Shown one piece after another: positions 13,015-21,876 of a DNA stretch of 64,000 nucleotides. Every line of letters starts with the position of its first letter. Position 1 is the stretch's first letter. The notes under the pieces were generated by a model that did no database searches, was not told where the DNA came from, and was given only the letters and a program-made list of their open reading frames with translations. Both the position numbers and the translations under genes were made by a program. Origin of the DNA: Arthrobacter sp. NEB 688 (lineage in GTDB: Bacteria > Actinomycetota > Actinomycetes > Actinomycetales > Dermatophilaceae); NCBI RefSeq assembly GCF_013201035.1, contig NZ_CP053707.1, positions 3,038,001-3,102,000 on the forward strand, given 5' to 3'.

Positions 13015-14580
13015 ATGACGAACGACCCGTACGAGAACCCCGACACCCTCGGCACGCCCACCGGCTCGACGATGTCCAACGGCGCGCCCACCGAGAGCGA
13101 CGCCCACAGCCTCAGCCTCTCGCCCGACGGCCCGCTGATGCTGCACGACGTGCACCTGCTCGACACCCTCGCCCACTTCAACCGCGAGAACATCCCGGAG
13201 CGCAAGCCGCACGCCAAGGGCTCCGGGGCCTTCGGCACCTTCACCGTCACCCACGACATCACCCGCTTCACGAAGGCCGCGGTCTTCCGCCCCGGCACGA
13301 CGAGCCGCACGCTCGCGCGGTTCTCGACCGTCGCCGGCGAGCTGGGCTCCCCCGACACCTGGCGCGACGTGCGCGGCTTCTCGGTGCGCTTCTACACGCA
13401 GGAGGGCAACTGGGACCTCGTGGGCAACAACACGCCGGTCTTCTTCCTGCGCGACCCGATGAAGTTCCCCCACTTCATCCGCAGCCAGAAGCGGCTCGCG
13501 GACTCCGGGCTGCGCGACGGCACGATGCAGTGGGACTTCTGGACCAACTCCCCCGAGTCGGCCCACCAGGTCACCTACCTCATGGGCGACCGCGGGCTGC
13601 CGCGCAGCTGGCGGCACATGAACGGCTACGGCTCGCACACCTACCTCCTGAGCAACGAGGCCGGTGAGAAGCACTGGGTGAAGTTCCACTTCCACACCCA
13701 GCAGGGCATCGAGAACCTCACGAACGAGGAGGCCGAGCGCATCTCGGGAGCCGACAGCGACTTCCACCGCCGTGACCTCTTCGAGGCGATCGAGAAGGGC
13801 GACGGCCCGCGCTGGACGATGTTCATCCAGGCGATGCCGTACGCGGAGGCCAAGGACTACCGCTACAACCCGTTCGACCTGACCAAGGTCTGGCCGCACT
13901 CGGACTACCCCCTCATCGAGGTGGGCACCTTCGAGCTGAACGAGAACCCGGTCAACCACTTCGCGCAGATCGAGCAGGCGGCGTTCGCGCCGAGCAACAT
14001 CGTGCCGGGCATCGGCTTCTCGCCCGACAAGATGCTCCTCGCCCGGGTCTTCTCCTACGCGGACGCCCACCGCGCCCGTGTGGGCACCAACGCCCACCAG
14101 CTGCCGGTCAACCGGCCGCTGCCCGAGGTCGAGGAGAAGGCCAACCACCTCGTCTTCGACGGCGCCATGACCTACGAGGTCAAGGGCGGCCCGACGTACG
14201 TCCCCAACAGCATGGGCCGCGGGCACTCCGCGTTCCAGGGGACGGTCGCCGAGGGCTGGGAGGCCGACGGCGAGATGGTCCGGCAGGCGTACACGCTGCA
14301 CGCCGAGGACGACGACTGGACCCAGGCCGGGATGCTCGTGCGCGACGTCTTCGACGACGCCCAGCGCGACCGCTTCGTCGAGACCGTCGCCGGGGCCCTC
14401 GGGGGTGTCCGCGAGGACGTGCTCGAGCGGGCCTTCGTCTACTGGACGAACGTCGACGCCGAGACCGGCAAGCGCATCGAGGAGAAGGTCCGTGCCGGTG
14501 GCGGCGACCCGATCCCCGGCGCGCCCGACGAGGACAAGGCCGTCGTCGAGCAGCCGCTGCACGAGAGCGCGGCCCGCTGA
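13015..14580 (+). CDS. katA: Catalase (monofunctional haem catalase)
   Basis: 521 aa enzyme dismutating hydrogen peroxide in the cytosol. Distal haem His66 ([10 protein letters not shown]), Asn139 (VGNNTP) and proximal haem-ligand Tyr348 ([10 protein letters not shown]) are all present. Length fits the small-subunit catalases without a flavodoxin-like C-terminal domain. GAGGAA lies 6 nt before the ATG. It reads away from MFS paralogue 1 across a 141-bp gap and converges on the histidine kinase gene with 4 bp between the ends. No fur or oxyR-like gene is adjacent. Confidence 0.95.
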   Translation: MTNDPYENPDTLGTPTGSTMSNGAPTESDAHSLSLSPDGPLMLHDVHLLDTLAHFNRENIPERKPHAKGSGAFGTFTVTHDITRFTKAAVFRPGTTSRTLARFSTVAGELGSPDTWRDVRGFSVRFYTQEGNWDLVGNNTPVFFLRDPMKFPHFIRSQKRLADSGLRDGTMQWDFWTNSPESAHQVTYLMGDRGLPRSWRHMNGYGSHTYLLSNEAGEKHWVKFHFHTQQGIENLTNEEAERISGADSDFHRRDLFEAIEKGDGPRWTMFIQAMPYAEAKDYRYNPFDLTKVWPHSDYPLIEVGTFELNENPVNHFAQIEQAAFAPSNIVPGIGFSPDKMLLARVFSYADAHRARVGTNAHQLPVNRPLPEVEEKANHLVFDGAMTYEVKGGPTYVPNSMGRGHSAFQGTVAEGWEADGEMVRQAYTLHAEDDDWTQAGMLVRDVFDDAQRDRFVETVAGALGGVREDVLERAFVYWTNVDAETGKRIEEKVRAGGGDPIPGAPDEDKAVVEQPLHESAAR

Positions 14581-14584
14581 GCCG

Positions 14585-15652
14585 CTAGCCGACGTCGGGG
14601 AACGTGGCCCGGAGGCGTGCACCGCCTCCGGGCGCGTCCTCGACGACGACCTCGCCGCCGTGGGCCTCGACGAGCCCGCGCACGAGGTAGAGCCCCAGGC
14701 CCGTGCCGTGCTTGGCGCCGGCCTGCCAGAACCTCGAGAAGACGAGCTCGCGGTGCTGCGGCGCGATGCCGTCGCCGTCGTCGCTCACCGTGACGTCGAC
14801 CGCCGCCGGGCCGTCCCAGCGGGAGCGCTCGGCGCACAGGCGCACCGTGCCCTTGCCGTGGCGCAGCGCGTTGTCGACGAGGTTGGTCATCACCTGCTCG
14901 AGGCGGTCGGGGTCGGCCCAGACGACGTCGAGCCCCTCCTGGACCTCGACCTCGAGCTGCCCGCGGTCCATCCCGGCGGCCACCCGGCGCTCGACCTGCC
15001 CGTCGAAGCGGCTGCGCAGGTCGAGCGGCTGCGCGTGGACGGTCAGCCGACCGGTGCCGATCCGCGAGGTGTCGAGCAGCTCGGTGATCAGGCGCGTCAC
15101 GCGGTCGGCGTCGGCCTCGATGGTCTCGAGCATGAGGCGCTTCTGGTCGTCGGTGAAGCGGTCCCAGTTGCGCAGCAGCGTGCTGGAGAACCCCTTGACC
15201 CCGGTGAGCGGGGAGCGCAGCTCGTGGGCGACGGACGTGAGGAGCGCGGCCGACTCCTTCTCGGCGCGGCGGCGGCCCTCGGCGTCGCGCACGCCGATGA
15301 CGACCGAGCGGACGGGGCCGCAGCGCCACTCGCGGACGTACTTCGCGGTGACGAGCAGCTCGCGGCCGCTGGGCAGGACGAGCAGCCGCTCGCGGTGCCC
15401 GGTGCGCGTGGCCAGCCCCACCCACGGCGAGGCGAGCTCCCACCAGGGCTCACCGCCGAGGTCCTGCAGCGGCAGCGCCTCGACGACGTCGCGGCCGATG
15501 ACGTCGGCGGCGCGCAGACCGGTGATCCGCTCGGCCCGGCTGTTCATGAAGCGGACGACGCGGTCCGGGCCGATCGCGGCGATGAGGCCGTCGGGCAGGA
15601 ACTCCAGACCGTTGGCGGCCAGGTCGTCGGGGACCATGAACCGCTCCGTCAT
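14585..15652 (-). CDS. PAS-domain sensor histidine kinase (orphan)
   Basis: 355 aa, no membrane segment, so a soluble sensor. A PAS domain (about 12-125) is followed by a HisKA dimerisation helix with phospho-acceptor His143 in SVAHELRSPL, then the HATPase_c domain: N-box NLVDNALRHG (257-266), DDGDGIA (291-297), GTGLGL (316-321). No response regulator gene is near. The ATG at 15652 is chosen because it follows the methyltransferase stop by 10 bp; an upstream in-frame start would overlap that gene. Likely co-transcribed with it. Confidence 0.9.
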   Translation of the reverse strand: MTERFMVPDDLAANGLEFLPDGLIAAIGPDRVVRFMNSRAERITGLRAADVIGRDVVEALPLQDLGGEPWWELASPWVGLATRTGHRERLLVLPSGRELLVTAKYVREWRCGPVRSVVIGVRDAEGRRRAEKESAALLTSVAHELRSPLTGVKGFSSTLLRNWDRFTDDQKRLMLETIEADADRVTRLITELLDTSRIGTGRLTVHAQPLDLRSRFDGQVERRVAAGMDRGQLEVEVQEGLDVVWADPDRLEQVMTNLVDNALRHGKGTVRLCAERSRWDGPAAVDVTVSDDGDGIAPQHRELVFSRFWQAGAKHGTGLGLYLVRGLVEAHGGEVVVEDAPGGGARLRATFPDVG

Positions 15653-15662
15653 GGGGCGCACG

Positions 15663-16472
15663 CTACCTCCCGAGGCCGGCGGAGGGCAGGACACCCGCCG
15701 AGGCGTAGAGACAGATCGTCGCAGCCATCGCGAGGTTGAGCGACTCGGCCCGCCCGTGGATGGGCACGTGGACGACCTCGTCGCAGGCCGCGCGGGTCTC
15801 CTCGGGCAGCCCCCACGCCTCGTTGCCCATGACCCAGCAGTGCGGCCCGCCGAGGTCGGCCTCGGGCAGCGCAGTGCTCCCGGCGCCGTCGGCCGCGAGC
15901 GTGCGGACGCCCCCGGCGCGCAGCGCGGCGAGGGTGGCCTCGACCTCGAGACCGGTGACGACCGGCAGGTGGAAGAGCGAGCCGGCGGTCGAGCGCACGA
16001 CCTTCGGCGAGAGCACGTCGACCGAGGAGGCGCTGACGAGGACGGCGTCCGCGCCGGCGGCGTCCGCCCCGCGGATGACGGTGCCGGCGTTGCCCGGGTC
16101 GCGGACGTTGGTCAGCAGCACGAGCAGCCGGGGACCGGCCGCGAGCACCGTCTCGAGGGTCGTCGGGGCGTCGTCGACGACGGCGAGGACGCCCTGGGGC
16201 GCCTCGGACTCGGCCATCTCCGCGAGGACCTCGGGGCTCACCTCGTGCAGCCAGAGGTCCGCGGCGCGTGCCGGGGCGACGATGTCGTCGGCGTAGCGGG
16301 TGGCGGCCTCGGCGGTGAGGTAGACGTCGCGGACGCGGCCGGCGGCGTACCGCACGGCCTCCCGCACGCCCTGCGGCCCCTCGACGCAGAAGCGGCCGGT
16401 GCGCTGTCGCACCGACCGCTTCTGCAACGAGCGGACCGCCTTGACCCGGTCGGACCGGGGGTTGGTCAGCAC
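15663..16472 (-). CDS. TrmH/SpoU-family RNA 2'-O-methyltransferase
   Basis: 269 aa. The three SpoU motifs are clear: NVRDPGNAGTVIRGA (122-136), GNEAWGLPE (216-224) and PIHGRAESLNLAMAAT (237-252), which form the knotted SAM site. An N-terminal L30e-like substrate-binding domain spans about 20-105. The RNA target (rRNA or tRNA) cannot be decided. It directly follows rplT in the infC operon, a common arrangement in actinobacteria. Confidence 0.92.
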   Translation of the reverse strand: MLTNPRSDRVKAVRSLQKRSVRQRTGRFCVEGPQGVREAVRYAAGRVRDVYLTAEAATRYADDIVAPARAADLWLHEVSPEVLAEMAESEAPQGVLAVVDDAPTTLETVLAAGPRLLVLLTNVRDPGNAGTVIRGADAAGADAVLVSASSVDVLSPKVVRSTAGSLFHLPVVTGLEVEATLAALRAGGVRTLAADGAGSTALPEADLGGPHCWVMGNEAWGLPEETRAACDEVVHVPIHGRAESLNLAMAATICLYASAGVLPSAGLGR

Positions 16473-16483
16473 TCGGGGGTCGC

Positions 16484-16867
16484 TCAGGCGGAGGCCTTGG
16501 CGGGCTCGCGAGCCGGCTGGTTGGCCTTCGCGATCTCGACGAGCGCGGTGAACGCGGCCTCGTCGTTGACCGCGAGCTCGGCGAGCATGCGACGGTCGAC
16601 CTCGATCTCGGCGGCCTTGAGGCCCTGGATGAAGCGGTTGTACGTCATGCCGTTGGCGCGGGCCGCGGCGTTGATCCGCTGGATCCAGAGGCGACGGAAG
16701 TCACCCTTGCGGGCCCGGCGGTCGCGGTAGGCGTAGCCGAGGCTGTGCTGGACCTGCTCCTTGGCCTTGCGGTACAGGCGCGAGCGCTGCCCGCGGTAGC
16801 CGCTGGCCCGCTCGAGGACGACCCGGCGCTTCTTCTGGGCGTTGACCGCCCGCTTCACGCGTGCCAC
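16484..16867 (-). CDS. rplT: 50S ribosomal protein L20 (bL20)
   Basis: 127 aa, normal length, very basic N-terminal helix ([15 protein letters not shown]...) then the globular rRNA-binding domain with [10 protein letters not shown]20 binds 23S rRNA early in assembly and in some bacteria represses its own operon through the leader RNA. Third gene of infC-rpmI-rplT, 47 bp after rpmI. Confidence 0.98.
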   Translation of the reverse strand: MARVKRAVNAQKKRRVVLERASGYRGQRSRLYRKAKEQVQHSLGYAYRDRRARKGDFRRLWIQRINAAARANGMTYNRFIQGLKAAEIEVDRRMLAELAVNDEAAFTALVEIAKANQPAREPAKASA

Positions 16868-16914
16868 GTGAGTTCTCCTTGCTTGTCTTCGTCAGTAGGT
16901 GGGGGTGCGTCGGC

Positions 16915-17109
16915 TCACTTGCCGAGGAGCTTCTTGATCTTCGGGGCGTCGGCAGCCGAGACGAGGACGTCCTTGGAGAGGCGACGGGCCTTCTGCGGCG
17001 TCTTCTCGTGGAACTTGTGCACGTGGCCGGCCTGCTCGCGCATGACCTTGCCCGAGCCGGTGATCCGGAAGCGCTTCTTCGTGCCGCTGTGGGTCTTGTT
17101 CTTCGGCAT
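16915..17109 (-). CDS. rpmI: 50S ribosomal protein L35 (bL35)
   Basis: 64 aa, starting MPKNKTHSGTKKRFR, the typical L35 N terminus, and ending in KKLLGK. Lies between infC and rplT; GGAGA precedes the ATG at 17109. Confidence 0.98.
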   Translation of the reverse strand: MPKNKTHSGTKKRFRITGSGKVMREQAGHVHKFHEKTPQKARRLSKDVLVSAADAPKIKKLLGK

Positions 17110-17169
17110 GGTGCCGATCTCTCCTTGCGTCGGTGGTGCGTCGGGGATGGGGTGTGCTGGGGGCGGGGG

Positions 17170-17907
17170 TCAGCCCGCGGTGGTGGGCTCGTCGCCCGCC
17201 GGGGTCGCCTCGGCCTGCTCCTGCGTCGCGCTCGTCTCCTCGACGGTCGCGGCGCCCTCGGGCTCGGTGCCCTCGGTCACGACCGCCTCGTCGGTGGCGG
17301 GCTCGTCGACCGAGAGGGTCTCGTCGAGCGGCTCGTCGGCGGGGTGGACGGCCTTGGCGTCGTCGCGCTTCTTGCGCTGCTCGGCCATCGCCTGCGCCTT
17401 CTTCTTCGTCGGCGCGAGGACCATGACCATGTTGCGGCCGTCCTGCTTCGGCTGGGACTCGACGGTGCCGAGCTCCGCGACGTCCTGCGCGAGGCGCTGG
17501 AGGAGGCGGAAGCCGAGCTCCGGGCGCGACTGCTCGCGGCCGCGGAACATGATCGTCACCTTGACCTTGTCGCCGCCCCCGAGGAACCGGACGACGTGGC
17601 CCTTCTTGGTGCCGTAGTCGTGCGGGTCGATCTTCGGGCGGAGCTTGATCTCCTTGATGACCGTGTTGACCTGGTTCTTGCGCGCTTCACGGGCCTTCAT
17701 GGCGGCTTCGTACTTGTACTTGCCGAAGTCCATGAGCTTGGCGACCGGGGGCTTGGCCATCGGCGCGACCTCGACGAGGTCGAGGTCCGCCTCCGCCGCG
17801 AGACGGAGCGCGTCCTCGACGCGGACGATGCCGACCTGCTCGCCGTTGGGGCCGACCAACCGCACCTCGGGTACCCGGATGCGGTCGTTGATGCGTGGCT
17901 CGCTGAT
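17170..17907 (-). CDS. infC: Translation initiation factor IF-3 (probable ATC start)
   Basis: Binds the 30S subunit and checks start-codon pairing. [17 protein letters not shown] opens the N-terminal domain; [20 protein letters not shown] marks the C-terminal domain. The acidic, Glu/Thr/Ala-rich C-terminal tail (last 65 residues) is an actinobacterial extension. Start choice: AAGGAG lies exactly 6 nt before an ATC at 17907, while the GTG at 17925 has no Shine-Dalgarno. Rare AUU/AUC starts are the known basis of IF3 autoregulation, so I place the start at ATC (245 aa); a GTG start would add six residues. Confidence 0.95.
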   Translation of the reverse strand: MSEPRINDRIRVPEVRLVGPNGEQVGIVRVEDALRLAAEADLDLVEVAPMAKPPVAKLMDFGKYKYEAAMKAREARKNQVNTVIKEIKLRPKIDPHDYGTKKGHVVRFLGGGDKVKVTIMFRGREQSRPELGFRLLQRLAQDVAELGTVESQPKQDGRNMVMVLAPTKKKAQAMAEQRKKRDDAKAVHPADEPLDETLSVDEPATDEAVVTEGTEPEGAATVEETSATQEQAEATPAGDEPTTAG

Positions 17908-17958
17908 GTGCTTCTCCTTCGTCACGTCGTGCGAATCGGTGCCCGCCGGGCACGAGAA

Positions 17959-17987
17959 AGGCTCCTCGCGCCGGGTGCGAGGAGCCT
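17959..17987 (-). terminator. Attenuator-like hairpin in the infC leader
   Basis: Perfect 11-bp stem AGGCTCCTCGC / GCGAGGAGCCT with a 7-nt loop, followed on the minus strand by TTCTCGTG. It lies about 50 nt before the ATC start in a 260-bp leader. Read in the direction of infC it looks like a weak intrinsic terminator, which suits leader control of this ribosomal operon. The rest of 17988-18185 shows a TTGACT but no clear -10. Confidence 0.6.
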
Positions 17988-18185
17988 GTCGATTCCGACC
18001 GGCCCACCACGGGATGCCGCGGCACACCCTCTGCGGGCGCGCACGACGTCTCGTCGCGGACCGGGAACCCGGCGACCCTGGGGGTCGACGCGGGTGGAAG
18101 CGGGGCTTCTCTTGCACACCGCCCCGTGACGAGGCGGTCGGTCAGCAGTCAAGGCTACCAGCAGCCGCCCCGGGGCCGAAATCGG

Positions 18186-18944
18186 TCAGACGATGCGGAA
18201 GGCGAGCCCGTCGACGCGCGCCCGCAGCTCACCGTCGGTCGCGAGCCGCTCCCCCACCCGGGTCGCGACCGCGCGCACCTCGTCGGCCTCCAGGCCGGGC
18301 CGCAGGTGCAGGACGACCCCGAGGACGCCCGCGCCGTGCGGCGTCCCCTCCTCGACCTCGTGGCCGGTGACGGCGTCCTCCTGCGCGAGCGCGGCGGCGA
18401 CCGAGCGGGCCACGAAGGGGTCGGTGTGCGCCGGCTCCCAGGCGCGCTCCTGGGCGAGCGCCCAGAGCATCGACGGGCGCAGGACCCGGGTACCGGGACC
18501 GGCGACGTCGACGACGAGCACGTCGCAGCCCTCAGAGACCGCGGCCTGCGCCGCCCGGGCCGGGGTGACGGGGACGGGGCGGGCGGCAGGGTCCCAGGCG
18601 GCGAGCGAGTCGGCGCCGGTGAAGACCGGCAGGGCGCGGGAGCCGTCGGGGGCGACGAGGGTCACCGCCGCCATGTCGACGCCGACCTCGACGGCGAGCG
18701 GGCCGCTCGCGTCGACCTCGGTCGGCTCGGCGACGACGGGCACGAGCAGCCGGCTGCCCTCGAGGGCGCGCATGAGGGCCGCGTCGTCCCCGGGGGCCGC
18801 GAGGAGCACCCGCAGGGCGGGGTCGGCCTCCCCCGTGTCGGCCTCGAAGCCCGAGGGGCTCAGCTCCCGACGCCGCCACGGGGTCCCCGCGGAGTCGGCG
18901 GGGCCGTCGGGGGCGGCGGGGTGGTCGTGCGGCACGCCCGTCAC
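18186..18944 (-). CDS. SseB-family protein
   Basis: 252 aa soluble protein. The pattern of LLVPVVAEP (about 66-74), followed by ALPVFTGADSLAAW and a conserved GCDVLVVDVAGPG, matches SseB N-terminal domain proteins of actinobacteria, whose role is unclear (the E. coli name relates to serine sensitivity). The GTG at 18944 overlaps the MFS2 stop (GTGA), so the two are coupled. Transcribed toward infC, whose own leader begins after its stop. Confidence 0.8.
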   Translation of the reverse strand: MTGVPHDHPAAPDGPADSAGTPWRRRELSPSGFEADTGEADPALRVLLAAPGDDAALMRALEGSRLLVPVVAEPTEVDASGPLAVEVGVDMAAVTLVAPDGSRALPVFTGADSLAAWDPAARPVPVTPARAAQAAVSEGCDVLVVDVAGPGTRVLRPSMLWALAQERAWEPAHTDPFVARSVAAALAQEDAVTGHEVEEGTPHGAGVLGVVLHLRPGLEADEVRAVATRVGERLATDGELRARVDGLAFRIV

Positions 18945-20182
18945 GGTACCGAGCGGCCGGAGGCGACCGGCTCGTGGGCCGGTGCGGGCATCGACCGGGA
19001 GGCGCGGGCGGCCCGGCGCCCGCGGGCGGCCCCCGAGGTGACGACGCTGCCGACGAGGGCGACGAGCACCCCCGCGGCCGCGACGACGACGAACCCCGCA
19101 CCCCAGCCGGAGTGGTCGATGACGAACCCGGTGAGCGGCGCGCCGAGCGCGGCGCCGGCGGTCATCGAGGAGCCGTGCCAGCCCATCGCCTCGCCGCGGG
19201 CGGACGCCGGGACGGCCCGGCTCACCTGGTCGATGGTCGCGGTGATGGTCGGGGCGCAGAAGAGCCCGGCGACGAGAGCCAGCCCGCCGAGGGTCCACGC
19301 CCCACCGGCGAGCGCGAGCGGCGCGGTGGTGACGGCGAGACCGCCCAGCAGCCAGAACGCGCTGACCGAGCGGTGCATCCCGCCGTAGACGAGGCCGCCG
19401 ACGAGGGACCCGAGCCCCCAGACCGCGAGGACCGGCCCGATGGCGCCCGGCTGGCCGAGGTCGCGCAGCGCGGCGACGACACCGAGGTCGGTGCCCGCGA
19501 GGACGAGCGTGGTCGCCGCGGCGCCGAGGCAGACGACGACGAAGCCCGGCCGCAGCCACGCCGAGCGCGGCGGCGGGGCCTGTGGCTGCTCGCCCGGGTC
19601 GACGTCCTCGCGCAGCACGGGGTTCGCGACCCAGAGCAGGACCCCGGCGAGGACCCCCGCCGCCTGGACGGCGAGCAGGACGAGGTCGGTGCGCCAGGTC
19701 GCGGCCGCCCAGACGGCGAGCGCCGGCCCGGTCATGAAGGAGAGCTCGACGGCCACGGCGTCGAGGGAGATGGCGGTGCGCCGGTCCTGCTCGGGGACGG
19801 CGGCGATGACGGCCTGCCGGATGATGCTGAAGGAGGGGATGACGAACAGGCCGGCGAGGGTCGCGAGCCCGAGCAGCCACCAGTAGCCGACGAACGGCGC
19901 GACCGACCAGCAGGCCGCGGTGACGACGACCGACGGCGCCACGACCCGGCGCAGGCCCTTGCGGTCGAGCAGCCGCCCGCGCCACGGCCCGGAGACGGCG
20001 ATCGCGAGGGTCGCGGCCGCGGCGACGACGCCCGCCTGCCCGTAGGTGCGGCCGAGCGCGGAGACGACGTGGAGGGTGATGACGATCCCGCCGGCGAAGA
20101 CCGGCATCCGCACGAGCACTCCGAGGAGCAGGGCGCGGCGGACCGCGGGCAGCGCGAGCACGCGGCGGTAGCGGGAGATCAC
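18941..20182 (-). CDS. MFS transporter (paralogue 2)
   Basis: 413 aa with about 12 membrane segments. SGPWRGRLLDRKGLR (about 68-82) is the cytoplasmic MFS loop, and QDRRTAISLDAVAVE and RGEAMGWHGSSM are shared with the paralogue at 11.7-12.9 kb. Substrate unknown. First gene of a two-gene unit with the SseB-like gene; its upstream side borders priA in a 53-bp gap. Confidence 0.88.
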   Translation of the reverse strand: MISRYRRVLALPAVRRALLLGVLVRMPVFAGGIVITLHVVSALGRTYGQAGVVAAAATLAIAVSGPWRGRLLDRKGLRRVVAPSVVVTAACWSVAPFVGYWWLLGLATLAGLFVIPSFSIIRQAVIAAVPEQDRRTAISLDAVAVELSFMTGPALAVWAAATWRTDLVLLAVQAAGVLAGVLLWVANPVLREDVDPGEQPQAPPPRSAWLRPGFVVVCLGAAATTLVLAGTDLGVVAALRDLGQPGAIGPVLAVWGLGSLVGGLVYGGMHRSVSAFWLLGGLAVTTAPLALAGGAWTLGGLALVAGLFCAPTITATIDQVSRAVPASARGEAMGWHGSSMTAGAALGAPLTGFVIDHSGWGAGFVVVAAAGVLVALVGSVVTSGAARGRRAARASRSMPAPAHEPVASGRSVP

Positions 20183-20235
20183 GTCCCCGATGGTCGCACC
20201 CGGGACCGACGGCCGACGAACCGGCCGCTGTGCCC

Positions 20236-20973
20236 TCAGGGGCGGCCGGCGACCTCGAGCGCCTCGGGCAGCGTGAACGCGCCGCGGTAGAGCGCCGAGC
20301 CGACGATGGCGCCCTCGACGCCGTCGGCGACCAGGCCCCGGACGTCGGCGATGTCGTCCAGCGTCGAGATGCCGCCGGACGCGACGACCGGGCGGTCGGT
20401 GCGGGCGCAGACGTCGCGCAGCAGGCCGACGTTAGGGCCCTTCATCATCCCGTCCTTGGCGACGTCGGTGACGACGTAGCGGGCGCAGCCCTCGGCGTCG
20501 AGGCGGGCCAGGGTCTCCCAGAGGTCCCCGCCCTCGCTCGTCCAGCCCCGGGCGGCGAGCGTCGTGCCCCGCACGTCGAGGCCGATGGCCACCCGGTCAC
20601 CGTGCTCGGCGATCGCGCGGGCCGTCCACTCCGGGTCCTCGAGCGCGGCGGTGCCGATGTTGACCCGCCGGCAGCCGGTGGCCAGGGCCCGGGTCAGGGA
20701 CTCCTCGTCGCGGATGCCGCCGCTCATCTCGACGTGGATGTCGAGGCGGCCGACGATCTCGGCGAGGAGGTCGGCGTTGGAGCCGCGGCCGAAGGCGGCG
20801 TCGAGGTCGACCAGGTGGAGCCACTCGCTGCCCTGCTCCTGCCAGCGCAGCGCGGCCTCGACCGGGTCGCCGAACTCGCCGCCGGTGCCGGCGACGCCCT
20901 GGACGAGCTGGACGGCCCGCCCCTCGACGACGTCGACGGCGGGCAGGAGCTCGAGGCGGGGCTGGTCGCTCAT
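20236..20973 (-). CDS. priA: Bifunctional ProFAR isomerase / phosphoribosylanthranilate isomerase PriA
   Basis: 245 aa (beta-alpha)8 barrel of the HisA family. Actinobacteria use this one enzyme for histidine (HisA) and tryptophan (TrpF) synthesis. Catalytic Asp14 in PAVDV and Asp174 in TDVAKDG are present, as are phosphate loops SGGIRDE (84-90) and ASGGIS. The dual role is inferred from taxon; no trpF is in the window to test it. The ATG at 20973 lies 7 nt after a CAGACT element, a leaderless arrangement. It is separated from hisH by a palindrome cluster. Confidence 0.93.
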   Translation of the reverse strand: MSDQPRLELLPAVDVVEGRAVQLVQGVAGTGGEFGDPVEAALRWQEQGSEWLHLVDLDAAFGRGSNADLLAEIVGRLDIHVEMSGGIRDEESLTRALATGCRRVNIGTAALEDPEWTARAIAEHGDRVAIGLDVRGTTLAARGWTSEGGDLWETLARLDAEGCARYVVTDVAKDGMMKGPNVGLLRDVCARTDRPVVASGGISTLDDIADVRGLVADGVEGAIVGSALYRGAFTLPEALEVAGRP

Positions 20974-20980
20974 GGGGACC

Positions 20981-20986
20981 AGTCTG
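20981..20986 (-). promoter_or_regulatory. -10 element candidate for leaderless priA (CAGACT)
   Basis: CAGACT followed by exactly 7 nt and the priA ATG. It gives priA a promoter of its own downstream of the palindrome array that separates it from hisH. Confidence 0.5.
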
Positions 20987-21077
20987 CCGGGCGGCGCCGG
21001 CACGCCGTCGACCGGTCCGGCGGCGGGCCCCTCGCCCCCCGCCCACCCGCGGCCCCTCCCCCTCCCGGACCTCACGC

Positions 21078-21158
21078 GTATCGGGTCACCCGATACCGGT
21101 GCGCCTCACCCCGGAACGGTTCCGGGGTGAGGCGCGGGCGTATCGGGTGACCCGATAC
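21078..21158. repeat. Three-palindrome array between hisH and priA
   Basis: Two 19-bp palindromes (GTATCGGGTCACCCGATAC at 21078-21096 and its reverse complement at 21140-21158) flank a perfect 17-bp inverted repeat with a single-base centre (GCGCCTCACCCCGGAAC / GTTCCGGGGTGAGGCGC, 21101-21135). The outer copies are exactly 62 bp apart and the whole array is one large inverted repeat. No T-tract follows. It occupies the middle of a 261-bp gap that otherwise holds only the priA promoter. Confidence 0.9.
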
Positions 21159-21234
21159 GCGCGTGACGCGTGGGACTCGGACCGGGTGGGAGGGGCCCGG
21201 TGGGACGGGGCAGGCGGTCCGGCGGCAGGCGGCG

Positions 21235-21876
21235 TCAGAGCGAGCGGACCCAGTTGGCGAGGAGGGTGAGCCCCGCCTCGCCGGACTTCTCCGGGTGGAA
21301 CTGCGTCGCGGTGAGCGGCCCGTTCTCGACGGCGGCCACGAAGCGCTCGCCGTGGGTCGCCCAGGTGACCTTCGGCGCGACGGCCTCGAAGGCGCCGACC
21401 GGGGGCGGCATCTCCCAGTCGTGGACGGCGTAGGAGTGGACGAAGTAGAACCGCTCGGACTCCACGCCGGCGAACAGCTCGCTCCCGGCCGGGACCTCGA
21501 CCTCGGACCACCCCATGTGCGGCACGACCGGGGCGTGCAGGCGCGTCACCGTGCCGGGCCACTCCCCCACGCCGGGCACCGGCGCCCCGCTCGGCTCGGC
21601 CGAGCCGTCGAAGAGCACCTGCATCCCGACGCACACCCCGAGGACCGGGCGCCCGCCGGCGACCCGACGGCCGATGATGAGCGGCCCGCGGGCGGCCGCG
21701 AGGCCGGCCATGCAGGCGTGGAAGTTGCCGACGCCGGGCACGAAGAGCCCGTCGGCGGCCAGCGCGGCCTCGGGGTCGCCGGTCAGCGTGACCGAGGCGC
21801 CCACGTGCTCCAGGGCGCGCACGGCGGAGCGGATGTTGCCGCTCCCGTAGTCGAGCACGACGACGTCGCGGCTCAT
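21235..21876 (-). CDS. hisH: Imidazole glycerol phosphate synthase, glutaminase subunit HisH
   Basis: 213 aa class I glutamine amidotransferase that feeds ammonia to HisF. Nucleophile Cys82 in LGVCVGMQ, and His194/Glu196 in QFHPEKS complete the triad. [10 protein letters not shown] is the oxyanion segment. hisF is not in this window. Its start overlaps the end of the unknown gene upstream (ATGA). Confidence 0.95.
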   Translation of the reverse strand: MSRDVVVLDYGSGNIRSAVRALEHVGASVTLTGDPEAALAADGLFVPGVGNFHACMAGLAAARGPLIIGRRVAGGRPVLGVCVGMQVLFDGSAEPSGAPVPGVGEWPGTVTRLHAPVVPHMGWSEVEVPAGSELFAGVESERFYFVHSYAVHDWEMPPPVGAFEAVAPKVTWATHGERFVAAVENGPLTATQFHPEKSGEAGLTLLANWVRSL

